Below are positions 1 to 6,015 of a stretch of DNA of 8,343 nt, in pieces. The notes under the pieces were generated by a model. It made no database searches, was not told the DNA's origin, and was given only the letters and a program-made list of their open reading frames with translations. Source of the stretch: an uncultured Collinsella sp. (lineage in GTDB: Bacteria > Actinomycetota > Coriobacteriia > Coriobacteriales > Coriobacteriaceae). Where the stretch lies: assembly GCA_900547025.1 (NCBI GenBank), contig UREZ01000077.1, forward strand, positions 1 through 8,343. The letters are read 5' to 3'. The number at the start of each line of letters is the position of its first letter. Position 1 is the stretch's first letter. A program made the translations under genes and the position numbers.

Positions 1-777
1 GCCGGGGCGGTTCTCGGGATCGAACGTGATCATGCGCTCGGAGTCGGTCTGGCTCTTCTTGATGCGCTTGGCCGTTTCCTCGGCGGTCATCGAGATGTTG
101 ATGGCGTTGCCGTAGCTCTTGCTCATCTTGCGACCGTCAAGGCCGGGCAGTAGCGGGGTCTCGGACAGCAGTGCCTCGACCTCGGGAAATACCTTGCCGT
201 AGCGGTTGTTAAAGCGGCGTGCGATGGTGCGGGTAAGCTCGATGTGCGGCAGCTGGTCGCGACCGACGGGCACCACGTTGCCCTTGCAGAACAGAATATC
301 GCAGGCCTGATGTACCGGGTAGGTGAGCAGAAGGCCGGTGAGCTCGTGGCCCGAGGCCTCCATCTCGGCCTTTACCGTGGGGTTGCGCGCCAGCTCGGCC
401 TCGGACACCAGCGATAGGAACGGCAGCATGAGCTGGTTGGCGGCGGGTACGGCAGAGTGAGCGTAGATCATGGTCTTGTCGGGGTCGATACCGCAGGCAA
501 GGTAGTCCATGACCATGTTGTACACGTTGTCCTGGATGTGCTCGGTGGTGTCGCGGTCAGTGATGACCTGGTAGTCGGCGATGAGCACGTTGGTCTTGGC
601 GCCCATGTTCTGCAGCTCAACACGGCCCTTGAGGGTGCCGAAGTAGTGGCCCAGGTGCAGACGGCCGGTGGGGCGGTCGCCGGTGAGCATGGTGAACTTC
701 TCGGGCGTCTTGGCCAGGCCCTCGCGAATGGCGTTGCTCTTTTGCAGCGCGACTTCGTAGCTGTTCTCGTTTGGCAT
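1..777 (-). CDS. trpS: Tryptophanyl-tRNA synthetase (partial, C-terminus beyond left edge)
   Basis: This class I aminoacyl-tRNA synthetase charges tRNA-Trp with tryptophan, using ATP, in the cytoplasm. The minus-strand frame is open from 777 to the left edge, giving 259 residues of a protein that usually has about 330-340. The class I signatures are clear: the HIGH-type motif HLGH lies at residues 41-44 inside TGDRPTGRLHLGHY, and KMSKS lies at residues 217-221 inside LDGRKMSKSYGN. The segment around HELTGLLLTYPVHQACDILF is also typical of bacterial TrpS. The ATG at 777 is supported by AGGAGC at 782-787, about five bases upstream. The upstream gene on the same strand (wecA) ends 159 bases away, so trpS may have its own promoter. 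I saw no T-box consensus in this leader. Identification is firm; only the C-terminal tip is missing. Confidence 0.96.
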   Translation of the reverse strand, partial: MPNENSYEVALQKSNAIREGLAKTPEKFTMLTGDRPTGRLHLGHYFGTLKGRVELQNMGAKTNVLIADYQVITDRDTTEHIQDNVYNMVMDYLACGIDPDKTMIYAHSAVPAANQLMLPFLSLVSEAELARNPTVKAEMEASGHELTGLLLTYPVHQACDILFCKGNVVPVGRDQLPHIELTRTIARRFNNRYGKVFPEVEALLSETPLLPGLDGRKMSKSYGNAINISMTAEETAKRIKKSQTDSERMITFDPENRPG

Positions 778-808
778 GATTGCTCCTAACGTTCGTTCGC
801 AGGTCTTG

Positions 809-814
809 ATGATA
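809..814 (-). promoter_or_regulatory. Possible -10 element for trpS
   Basis: Read on the minus strand this is TATCAT, five of six matches to the -10 consensus. It would place transcription start near 802, giving a leader of about 25 bases before the trpS ATG. No convincing -35 hexamer lies 16-18 bases upstream, so the call is weak. The alternative is read-through from wecA. Confidence 0.3.
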
Positions 815-936
815 GCGTGTTTATTGAGAGGGGTGGGCGTGAGTGGGTGAGGGACTGTCAGGGGCCGGCTTTCATGTCCGCCGCGGCGTCCGCGCGAACG
901 GCTGCCAACGTCTTGGCCCATCCTCACCGGCAAACC

Positions 937-2136
937 CTAGCGCCTGTGGTGCCGCTCTTCCTTACGCTCTTCTGCCGCCTGCTCCTCCTGCTTAAAGGCG
1001 GGGTCGTCGGGGGTGACGAGCTCGTCCTCGTGCGTGCGCTTGTTGTAATGGTGGCGCAGCACGGGCTCAAACAGATGTAGATGCTTGGCAAAGGCCGCCG
1101 AGCCAATGGCGAGCACGGTAAAGATGAGCACGCGCATGGGCACCTCGACCTGGTTAATCGCGGCGGCGCCGGCCGAAAGCATGATGCACCAGGCATAGAT
1201 GAGTAGCACGGCCTGTTTTTGGTTGTAGCCTTCTTGGATGAGGCGGTGGTGGATGTGACCCTTGTCGGCCTGCCCGATGCTAATGTGGGCGCGCCTGCGG
1301 CGCACGATGGCACTAAACGTGTCGATGATGGGCACGCCGGCAACGATGAGCGGGATGATAAGCGAGGTGAGCGCGGCGGTGCGGCTCACGTTGAGCAGCG
1401 AGATGGAGCCCAGTGCAAAGCCCAGAAGCAGCGACCCCGAGTCGCCCAAGAAGATGCTTGCGGGGTTGAAGTTGTAGCGCAAAAAGGCCAGACAGGCGCC
1501 AAAGAGCGCAATGGAGAGCGCGGCGGCGTCGATGCGGCCCGAGAGAACGGCCATCGAAAACATGGTGAACGAGGCAATGCCGCAGATGCCCGTGGCCAAG
1601 CCGTCGAGGCCGTCGATGAGGTTAATGATGTTGGTGAATGCCACCAGATAGATTACGGTGATGGGGTAGGCGAGCCATCCGAGCGTGATTTCGCCGGGGG
1701 CAAACGGGTTGACGATGACGCCGATCCGCAGGCCGCCGATACAGGCGATAAGCGCGGCGAGGACCTGTCCGGCCAGCTTTTGCTTGGGCTTGAGCTGGAA
1801 GACGTCGTCGATAGCGCCGGTCGCAAAGATGACGGTAAAGGAGAGCGCCAGCATGGGATAGCTAATGTGAAGGCGCGGGTGCGGCACCAGGACGGGTGGC
1901 CAGCCTAGGTGCCAGGTGCCTAGGATTTGCACAATGCAGGCAACGACCAGGCCCAAAAACACCGCCGTTCCGCCCAAACGCGGGATGGGCTTGGTGTTGA
2001 TGCGGCGCTTAGAAGGATAGTCGACGGCATCGAGCTTAATTGCCAAGCGCTTGACCAGGGGCACCGCGAGGAAGGTCGTGATAAAGGCCGCCGCTGCCAC
2101 GCATAGGTACGGTATGTAGCTCGGGGATGAAGCCAT
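937..2136 (-). CDS. wecA: WecA/TagO-type polyprenyl-phosphate N-acetylhexosamine-1-phosphate transferase
   Basis: This integral membrane enzyme of the MraY/WecA superfamily would transfer a sugar-1-phosphate, most likely GlcNAc-1-P from UDP-GlcNAc, to undecaprenyl phosphate, priming a surface glycopolymer. The protein has 399 residues and about ten hydrophobic helices. Family motifs appear in order: DYPSKRRINTKPIPRLGG (39-56), the Asp pair D110-D111, NIINLIDGLDGLATG (169-183), FLGDSG (229-234) and a cytoplasmic HIHHRL (294-299). The His-rich loop favours WecA/TagO over MraY. The C-terminal tail is hydrophilic and rich in Glu, Lys, Arg and His. The frame also opens six codons earlier at a TTG (2154). 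I prefer the ATG at 2136, though neither start has a good Shine-Dalgarno sequence. trpS lies downstream on the same strand. The exact sugar and polymer cannot be told from the sequence. Confidence 0.93.
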   Translation of the reverse strand: MASSPSYIPYLCVAAAAFITTFLAVPLVKRLAIKLDAVDYPSKRRINTKPIPRLGGTAVFLGLVVACIVQILGTWHLGWPPVLVPHPRLHISYPMLALSFTVIFATGAIDDVFQLKPKQKLAGQVLAALIACIGGLRIGVIVNPFAPGEITLGWLAYPITVIYLVAFTNIINLIDGLDGLATGICGIASFTMFSMAVLSGRIDAAALSIALFGACLAFLRYNFNPASIFLGDSGSLLLGFALGSISLLNVSRTAALTSLIIPLIVAGVPIIDTFSAIVRRRRAHISIGQADKGHIHHRLIQEGYNQKQAVLLIYAWCIMLSAGAAAINQVEVPMRVLIFTVLAIGSAAFAKHLHLFEPVLRHHYNKRTHEDELVTPDDPAFKQEEQAAEERKEERHHRR

Positions 2137-2207
2137 GAATCTAAAAACCGCCAAGCGTCGAAGGAAAAGGTCAGAAGAACGCCATGCGCAAAGGGCATAG
2201 CCGAACC

Positions 2208-2237
2208 ATAATACTCGACCAAGGGGGGTGCATGTAA
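2208..2237 (-). promoter_or_regulatory. Possible promoter for wecA
   Basis: On the minus strand, TTACAT (2232-2237) and TATTAT (2208-2213) are separated by 18 bases. The -10 is good and the -35 is poor. Transcription would start near 2201, about 65 bases before the wecA ATG. The -35 sits inside a small inverted repeat, GTGCA/TGCAC (2228-2243), which could be an operator or chance. Confidence 0.35.
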
Positions 2238-2360
2238 TTGCACGCAGCGATAATCACGCGCTTACCAGATATTGGGATGTTGTCGATGGCTTGTCGGGAT
2301 GCCGGCGGGGATCCATATGGACTGTATGGTGATTTTCGGCAAAAGAAAACCACCCCCCAC

Positions 2361-2394
2361 GTTACGAAAATGAACCCACCTAAAACAGGTGGGT
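2361..2394 (-). terminator. Hairpin terminator-like, 3' end of the candidate ncRNA
   Basis: On the minus strand, ACCCACCT and AGGTGGGT form a perfect 8-bp stem (2374-2381 with 2387-2394) with a 5-base loop, followed by TCATTTTCG. The U-tract is interrupted, so termination may be partial. It lies about 225 bases before wecA, so it would separate the upstream RNA from that gene. Confidence 0.5.
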
Positions 2395-2548
2395 GCCCTC
2401 ATCGACTGTTCCAGCGTCCTTAACAACGAAGGATACCTGTACTAGGTGCGACTGTGTGGGCTCCCTAAATAAACGCGACGGTTCACCCAGTTGCTCCGCG
2501 GGGGGCGGAATAACTACATCATAAAGCGGCACTTTGTGGATTCCAGTC
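2366..2548 (-). ncRNA. Candidate structured small RNA, 6S RNA-like
   Basis: The stretch has no credible protein gene, yet on the minus strand it has the outline of a 6S RNA of about 180 bases. A -10-like TGTAAT (2554-2559) would start transcription near 2547. Distant ends can pair: GTGCC (2528-2532) with GGCAC (2393-2397), and TTCCGC (2505-2510) with GCTGGAA (2409-2415, one bulge). Inside lie an unpaired C-rich strand, small hairpins on the other strand (ACCT/AGGT and TCCTT/AAGGA), and an apical arm where ACTGGG faces CCC-ACA-CAGT. The RNA would end in a perfect 8-bp hairpin followed by a U-rich stretch. This long, mostly double-stranded hairpin with a central bubble is the 6S layout, which in known cases mimics an open promoter and binds RNA polymerase. 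The pairings were found by eye, the -35 is poor, and the family assignment is inference. It could instead be a long leader of wecA. Confidence 0.42.
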
Positions 2549-2577
2549 TTGACATTACAAAAATCGTGTCGGACGAT
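2549..2577 (+). promoter_or_regulatory. Promoter-like element for the radical-SAM gene, with an overlapping inverted repeat
   Basis: A perfect -35 TTGACA (2549-2554) is followed after 17 bases by GACGAT (2572-2577), which keeps the A at position 2 and AT at positions 5-6 of the -10. The perfect inverted repeat AATCGT-GTCGG-ACGATT (2562-2578) covers the spacer and -10, a common place for a repressor operator. The leader to the ATG at 2662 would be about 78 bases. Confidence 0.4.
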
Positions 2578-2661
2578 TACGGCGCCTTAGGGACGGAGCC
2601 GTCTGCGCGGTCCGGGCCTTTACATTTGAGCTGCTGAATTGTTGTTTTGGAGCATGTTTTT

Positions 2662-3600
2662 ATGCCGACGTCGTTGACCGATCTTTTTTCGCCCGCCTGC
2701 CATTTGTGTCCGCGCCGTTGCGGTGCGGCGCGCGATGAGGGCGCGCACGGCGTATGCGGTGCTAACGACACGCTCAAGGTGGCCCGAGCGGCGCTTCATA
2801 TGTGGGAGGAGCCGCCTATCTCGGGCGAGGCCGGTTCGGGCGCGATCTTCTTTAGCGGCTGTTCGCTTAAATGTATCTACTGCCAGAACCACGAGATCTC
2901 GACCGGCAATTTTGGCCTTGAGATTTCGCCTGAGCGCCTGGTCGAGATAATGCTGGAACTGCAGGACCAGGGTGCCAACAACATCAATTTGGTGACGGCG
3001 ACACACTATGCGCACCTGTTGCCTGCCGCGATTGCCGCGGCACGGACGCGCGGGCTGGTCATCCCAATCGTCTACAACACGAGTGGTTACGAGCGCGCGA
3101 GTGCCGTGGCGGCGCTGGGCGATCTAGTCGACGTGTGGCTTACCGACTTTAAATATGCCGATGCGGCGCTTGCGCAGTCACTCTCTCATATAAAGGACTA
3201 CCCGCGCGTGGCCGTGTCGGGTTTGGCCCAGATGGCGCGCGAGATCGATCGCCGCGGGGGAGAGCTGGTGGATGAGGGCGGGCTCATGAAGTGCGGCATG
3301 ATTGTGCGCCATCTGGTGCTGCCGGGACATGCAGACGATTCGTGTCGCGTGCTGGACCTGGTGTGGCAGACGGTGGGCGATGTGCCGATCTCGGTCATGA
3401 ACCAGTACACGCCCAATGCGCTTATGCGCGAGCAGGGCGGCGACCTGGCGCGTGCCGTGACGCGCGAGGAGTACGAGCAGGTGCTCGACCATGCCGACGA
3501 CCTGGGCTTTACGACGATGTTCTGGCAAGAGGGCGGCGCGGTAGACGAGAGCTTCACCCCGGCCTTCGACACCACCGGTGTTCTTACCAGCGCAAAGTAG
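2662..3600 (+). CDS. Radical SAM protein, PflX/COG1313-like (PFL-activase-related)
   Basis: This is a 312-residue iron-sulfur protein of the radical S-adenosylmethionine superfamily. The cluster motif CSLKCIYC (Cys67, Cys71, Cys74) would bind the 4Fe-4S cluster that cleaves SAM. An additional N-terminal cysteine set, CHLCPRRCG (13-21) plus CG at 32-33, is typical of the PflX-type proteins annotated as putative pyruvate formate-lyase activating enzymes. The substrate of that subfamily is not established, and no glycyl-radical enzyme is nearby, so true PFL activation should not be assumed. I chose ATG 2662 because GGAG at 2649-2652 sits nine bases upstream; the frame also opens at a TTG five codons earlier. 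It is a single-gene unit, with its own promoter-like element before it and an inverted repeat after it. Confidence 0.9.
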   Translation: MPTSLTDLFSPACHLCPRRCGAARDEGAHGVCGANDTLKVARAALHMWEEPPISGEAGSGAIFFSGCSLKCIYCQNHEISTGNFGLEISPERLVEIMLELQDQGANNINLVTATHYAHLLPAAIAAARTRGLVIPIVYNTSGYERASAVAALGDLVDVWLTDFKYADAALAQSLSHIKDYPRVAVSGLAQMAREIDRRGGELVDEGGLMKCGMIVRHLVLPGHADDSCRVLDLVWQTVGDVPISVMNQYTPNALMREQGGDLARAVTREEYEQVLDHADDLGFTTMFWQEGGAVDESFTPAFDTTGVLTSAK

Positions 3601-3608
3601 TGCGTTCG

Positions 3609-3646
3609 TCGATGATTTTTCTGGGACGGGGATAAAAAATCATCGA
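3609..3646. repeat. 12-bp AT-rich inverted repeat with a G-rich loop (possible terminator or REP-like element)
   Basis: TCGATGATTTTT (3609-3620) and its exact complement (3635-3646) flank a 14-base loop containing CTGGGACGGGGAT. It begins eight bases after the radical-SAM stop codon, where a terminator would be expected. No T-tract follows on either strand outside the stem, so termination would be atypical. The GGGACGGGG loop resembles the GGGAC cores in other gaps of this window, hinting at a dispersed repeat family. Confidence 0.55.
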
Positions 3647-3709
3647 GAGGATCGCCTGTTCGAAAAGTTGCCAAAATAGCCGCGCCCCAAAAAGACTGGT
3701 TATTGGGCG

Positions 3710-3737
3710 TTGACAGTTGGCGAGCCGTAGGTAAAAT
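3710..3737 (+). promoter_or_regulatory. Promoter of tRNA-Ala
   Basis: A perfect TTGACA (3710-3715) and TAAAAT (3732-3737, five of six matches) are 16 bases apart. Transcription would begin near 3744, leaving a 5' leader of about seven bases before the tRNA. The near-consensus hexamers suit a highly expressed stable RNA. Confidence 0.75.
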
Positions 3738-3750
3738 ATCGACTTGTCCT

Positions 3751-3823
3751 GGGGACGTAGCTCAGTTGGGAGAGCGCTGCCGTCGCATGGCAGAGGCCGA
3801 GGGTTCGACTCCCTTCGTCTCCA
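3751..3823 (+). tRNA. tRNA-Ala, anticodon CGC (reads GCG)
   Basis: The 73 bases fold into a complete cloverleaf. The 7-bp acceptor stem includes the G3:U70 pair that marks alanine tRNAs. The D-arm is GCTC/GAGC with an 8-base loop, the anticodon stem is CTGCC/GGCAG, the variable loop has five bases, and the T-loop is TTCGACT. The anticodon loop GTCGCAT places CGC at positions 34-36. The discriminator base is A and CCA is not encoded, so it must be added after transcription. Position 32 is G opposite U38, an uncommon but pairable combination. A near-consensus promoter precedes it and a strong terminator follows. Confidence 0.97.
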
Positions 3824-3837
3824 CCCTTGGATTTGAT

Positions 3838-3869
3838 AAGCCGCTGACATTGTGTCGGCGGCTTTTTTT
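3838..3869 (+). terminator. Rho-independent terminator after tRNA-Ala
   Basis: AAGCCGCTGACA (3838-3849) pairs with TGTCGGCGGCTT (3853-3864) over 12 bp, including one G-T wobble, with the 3-base loop TTG. A run of seven T follows directly. This is a strong intrinsic terminator. It ends only 18 bases before the next start codon. Confidence 0.93.
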
Positions 3870-3887
3870 AAAAGAAAGGGCTATACC

Positions 3888-4346
3888 ATGGCCGAGCTTG
3901 AGTCCCAACCATTGTCCGACGAGGAGCGCGCTGAGTTGGAAGAGCTCCGCGCCGAGAAGGCCCGCCGCGAGGCTCGTGAAGAGGCCCGTCGCGAGCGTGA
4001 GGAGCTGGCTGTCCTGCGTGCCGAGCGTGCGAAGGCCGAGGAGATCGCCGCGAACGCCGCATCCGCATCGGCGCCCGCGCCCGCACCCAAGCCCGCTGCT
4101 GCGAAGCCTGCACCTGCCGCGCCCAAACCTCAGCCTAAAAAGGCCGCTCGTCCCAAGTCCGTCGAGCCTAAGCCGAGTCGTGACGAGATGACCTTTGCCC
4201 AGCGCATGGTTACCTCCAAGGAGCCTACGGGCGAGAACGAGATCCCTGGCATGGCGCCGGCTCAAAAAATCATCATTGTCCTTGCCCTCATCGCGTTTGT
4301 CATCTTTATGGGCTACACGATCCTGACCAGCATGGGCCTGCTCTAA
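3888..4346 (+). CDS. Small coiled-coil, Pro/Ala-rich protein with a C-terminal membrane helix; function unknown
   Basis: I do not recognise this 152-residue protein. Three regions are visible. Residues about 8-56 are dominated by Glu, Arg, Ala and Lys in heptad-like spacing (for example ELEELRAEKARREAREEARR), which suggests a coiled coil. Residues about 57-95 are a low-complexity Ala-Pro-Lys linker. Near the C-terminus a single hydrophobic helix (IIIVLALIAFVIFMGYTIL) ends just short of the stop, so the protein would be anchored by its tail with the charged part probably cytoplasmic. No catalytic motif is seen. Start ATG 3888 has GAAAGGG seven bases upstream; an in-frame ATG at 3852 lies inside the terminator hairpin and is unlikely. 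There is no room for a promoter between the terminator and the start, so expression probably depends on read-through from the tRNA or a promoter within it. pncB follows after 84 bases. Confidence 0.82.
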   Translation: MAELESQPLSDEERAELEELRAEKARREAREEARREREELAVLRAERAKAEEIAANAASASAPAPAPKPAAAKPAPAAPKPQPKKAARPKSVEPKPSRDEMTFAQRMVTSKEPTGENEIPGMAPAQKIIIVLALIAFVIFMGYTILTSMGLL

Positions 4347-4360
4347 CCGATTTGCATCGG
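4347..4360 (+). other. Short intercistronic hairpin
   Basis: CCGAT-TTGC-ATCGG forms a 5-bp stem with a 4-base loop directly after the stop codon of the coiled-coil gene. There is no T-tract, so it is not a typical terminator. It could slow 3' decay or be chance. Confidence 0.25.
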
Positions 4361-4430
4361 GCGTCATGTCCGCATGCTCTGCTCTCGTCCAACCCTCAAA
4401 TTCTGCACCACACATCCGAAAGGTCGCCCC

Positions 4431-5936
4431 ATGGCTTTGACCGACATCTCTCATCCCACCGACATCGCAATGCTCACCGATCTGTACGAGCTCACTATGG
4501 CCCAGGGCCTGTGGGAGAGCGGCAAGGCCAATGAGCAGGGTTGTTTTACCGCGTTTTACCGCGACCATCCCTTTGGCAGCGCCTATGCCGTCATGTGCGG
4601 CACCGCCGAACTGCCCGAGCTGGTCGAGAATCTACGCTTTACGCCCGAGGACATCGACTACCTCGCCTCGCTCCAGGCCCCTGCCGGCGGCGCGATGTTC
4701 AAGCCTGGATTCCTCGACTACCTGCGTGATTTTCGTGCGCATGTAAACATCGACGCCGTTCCCGAAGGCGAGCTCGTCTTTCCGCGCGAGCCCATGGTGC
4801 GCGTCACCGGCCCCGCGCTGGAGTGCCAGCTGCTCGAGACGGCGCTGCTCAACATCGTCGGGTTCCAGACGCTTGTCGCCACCAAGACGGCGCGCGTGGT
4901 GCTCGCCGCCGACGGTCGCCCTGTGGCGGAGTTTGGCCTGCGCCGAGCCCAGGGTCCCGATGGCGGCCTGGCCGTCGCGCGCGCGAGCTACGTTGCCGGC
5001 TGCTCCTCTACGTCCAATGTACTCGCCGGCCGCCGTTACGGTATTCCCGTCTTTGGCACGCATGCGCACAGCTGGGTGATGAGCTTCGATTCCGAGCTCG
5101 AGGCCTTCCGCGCCTTTGCCAAGTCGAGCCCCAAGAATTGTACGCTGCTCATCGACACCTATGACGTGCGCGAGGGCTGTGAACATGCCATTACGGTTGC
5201 CAAGGAGATGGAAGCGATGGGCGAGCGCCTGTCGGCCATTCGCATCGACTCCGGCGACCTCGCCAAGCTCTCCAAGTATGTGCGCGGCCGTTTTGATGCC
5301 GAGGGCCTGCCCTATGTGGGGATCTCGGTTTCTAACGATCTGGATGAGTACACGATTCAGTCGCTGCTCGACCAGGGCGCGCCCATCGACAGTTTTGGCG
5401 TGGGTACCAAGCTCGCGACCTGCTATGACCAGCCGGCGCTGGGTGGCGTGTACAAGCTTTCCGCCCGCCGTGCGAGCGAGACAGATCCATGGACGCCGGT
5501 GGTCAAGCTCTCCGAGCAGCCCTACAAGCGCACGATCCCGGGTGTGCAACGCGTGCGCCGTTATTTCGACGGCTTTGGCGGCCCGGTCTGCGACATGATC
5601 TACGACGAGGACCATCTGGCGGGGGAGGGCGCCGCGCGCGGCAATACCCTCGTGGCCGTGAATGATGCCGCCCTGGTGACCGACGTGTCCGAACTTGAGT
5701 ATCGCGAGCTGCTGGTGCCGATCGTGCGCGATGGCAGTGCGGTGGCTCCGCGTGAGAGCATCCAGGACGCGCGCGAGCGCTGTGCTTGGGCGCTCGATCA
5801 TCTGGACGCAGCTTTCAAGCGCTTCCTGTACCCGCAGACCTATGTGGTGGGCATGGAGCAGGGCCTGGCTCAGGTGCGCGACGAGCTCGTGCGCAAGAAC
5901 ATGGCCGCGGCTTCTGCCTTTCCTTGGACTCACTAA
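4431..5936 (+). CDS. pncB: Nicotinate phosphoribosyltransferase
   Basis: This enzyme makes nicotinate mononucleotide from nicotinate and PRPP, with ATP hydrolysis, as the entry step of the Preiss-Handler route of NAD salvage in the cytoplasm. The 501-residue product is full length for the long bacterial form. Family landmarks appear in order: LTDLYELTMAQG (15-26); GTHAHSWVMSF from residue 209, holding the His that by family analogy is phosphorylated during catalysis (H211 or H213); IDSGDL (272-277); SNDLDEYTI; and the phosphate-binding FGVGTKL (322-328). I chose ATG 4431 because the conserved N-terminus begins there and AAGG lies eight bases upstream; the frame also opens at 4374 without a ribosome site. 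It lies between the coiled-coil gene and proB on the same strand. No nicotinamidase gene is in view. Identification is firm. Confidence 0.96.
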   Translation: MALTDISHPTDIAMLTDLYELTMAQGLWESGKANEQGCFTAFYRDHPFGSAYAVMCGTAELPELVENLRFTPEDIDYLASLQAPAGGAMFKPGFLDYLRDFRAHVNIDAVPEGELVFPREPMVRVTGPALECQLLETALLNIVGFQTLVATKTARVVLAADGRPVAEFGLRRAQGPDGGLAVARASYVAGCSSTSNVLAGRRYGIPVFGTHAHSWVMSFDSELEAFRAFAKSSPKNCTLLIDTYDVREGCEHAITVAKEMEAMGERLSAIRIDSGDLAKLSKYVRGRFDAEGLPYVGISVSNDLDEYTIQSLLDQGAPIDSFGVGTKLATCYDQPALGGVYKLSARRASETDPWTPVVKLSEQPYKRTIPGVQRVRRYFDGFGGPVCDMIYDEDHLAGEGAARGNTLVAVNDAALVTDVSELEYRELLVPIVRDGSAVAPRESIQDARERCAWALDHLDAAFKRFLYPQTYVVGMEQGLAQVRDELVRKNMAAASAFPWTH

Positions 5937-5940
5937 TTCC

Positions 5941-5979
5941 TTGGGCGGTAGGGGCGAGTCACGCTCCCTTGGCCGCCAA
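5941..5979 (+). other. Imperfect hairpin between pncB and proB
   Basis: TTGGGCGG (5941-5948) can pair with CCGCCAA (5973-5979) around one bulged G, and GAG/CTC pairs closer to the loop. It starts five bases after the pncB stop. No T-tract follows, so it is at best a weak terminator or an RNA-stability hairpin in the 79-base gap. Confidence 0.3.
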
Positions 5980-6015
5980 CTCGGCCGTTCGCTGAACAGT
6001 TGATTGGTTTGACGT

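Noticed and set aside
457..789. 110-codon plus-strand frame inside trpS
   Set aside because: It is antisense to the clear trpS coding region and gives a Val/His/Gly-rich shadow sequence.
778..936. T-box riboswitch in front of trpS
   Set aside because: No T-box consensus or specifier-loop arrangement was found in the 159-base gap, and the likely leader is only about 25 bases.
817..1080. 87-codon plus-strand frame across the trpS-wecA gap
   Set aside because: Its second half lies opposite the wecA C-terminus, there is no ribosome site before its ATG, and no motif is visible.
1219..1908. 229-codon plus-strand frame opposite wecA
   Set aside because: It overlaps the conserved membrane transferase, and its product is a low-complexity Asp/Gly/Glu/Ala-rich sequence with no family signature.
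2238..2423. 61-codon plus-strand frame in the wecA upstream gap
   Set aside because: No Shine-Dalgarno, no recognisable motif, and it runs through the terminator hairpin of the candidate ncRNA.
3749..3758. Match of TGGGGACGT in the tRNA acceptor stem to the tandem repeat near 7200
   Set aside because: The shared nine bases are explained by the tRNA-Ala acceptor sequence; a match this short is likely chance.
3584..3850. 88-codon minus-strand frame containing RRRESNPRPLPCDGSALPTELRP
   Set aside because: This is the translation of the strand opposite the tRNA, a well-known spurious protein type.
3762..4568. 268-codon minus-strand frame opposite the tRNA and coiled-coil gene
   Set aside because: It runs antisense through the tRNA, the terminator and two plus-strand genes, and begins like other tRNA-antisense artefacts.
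4632..5933. 433-codon open frame on the minus strand opposite pncB
   Set aside because: It is antisense to a firmly identified enzyme; long antisense frames are expected in GC-rich coding DNA. Its translation shows no domain and is rich in His, Arg and Gly as a codon-bias shadow would be.
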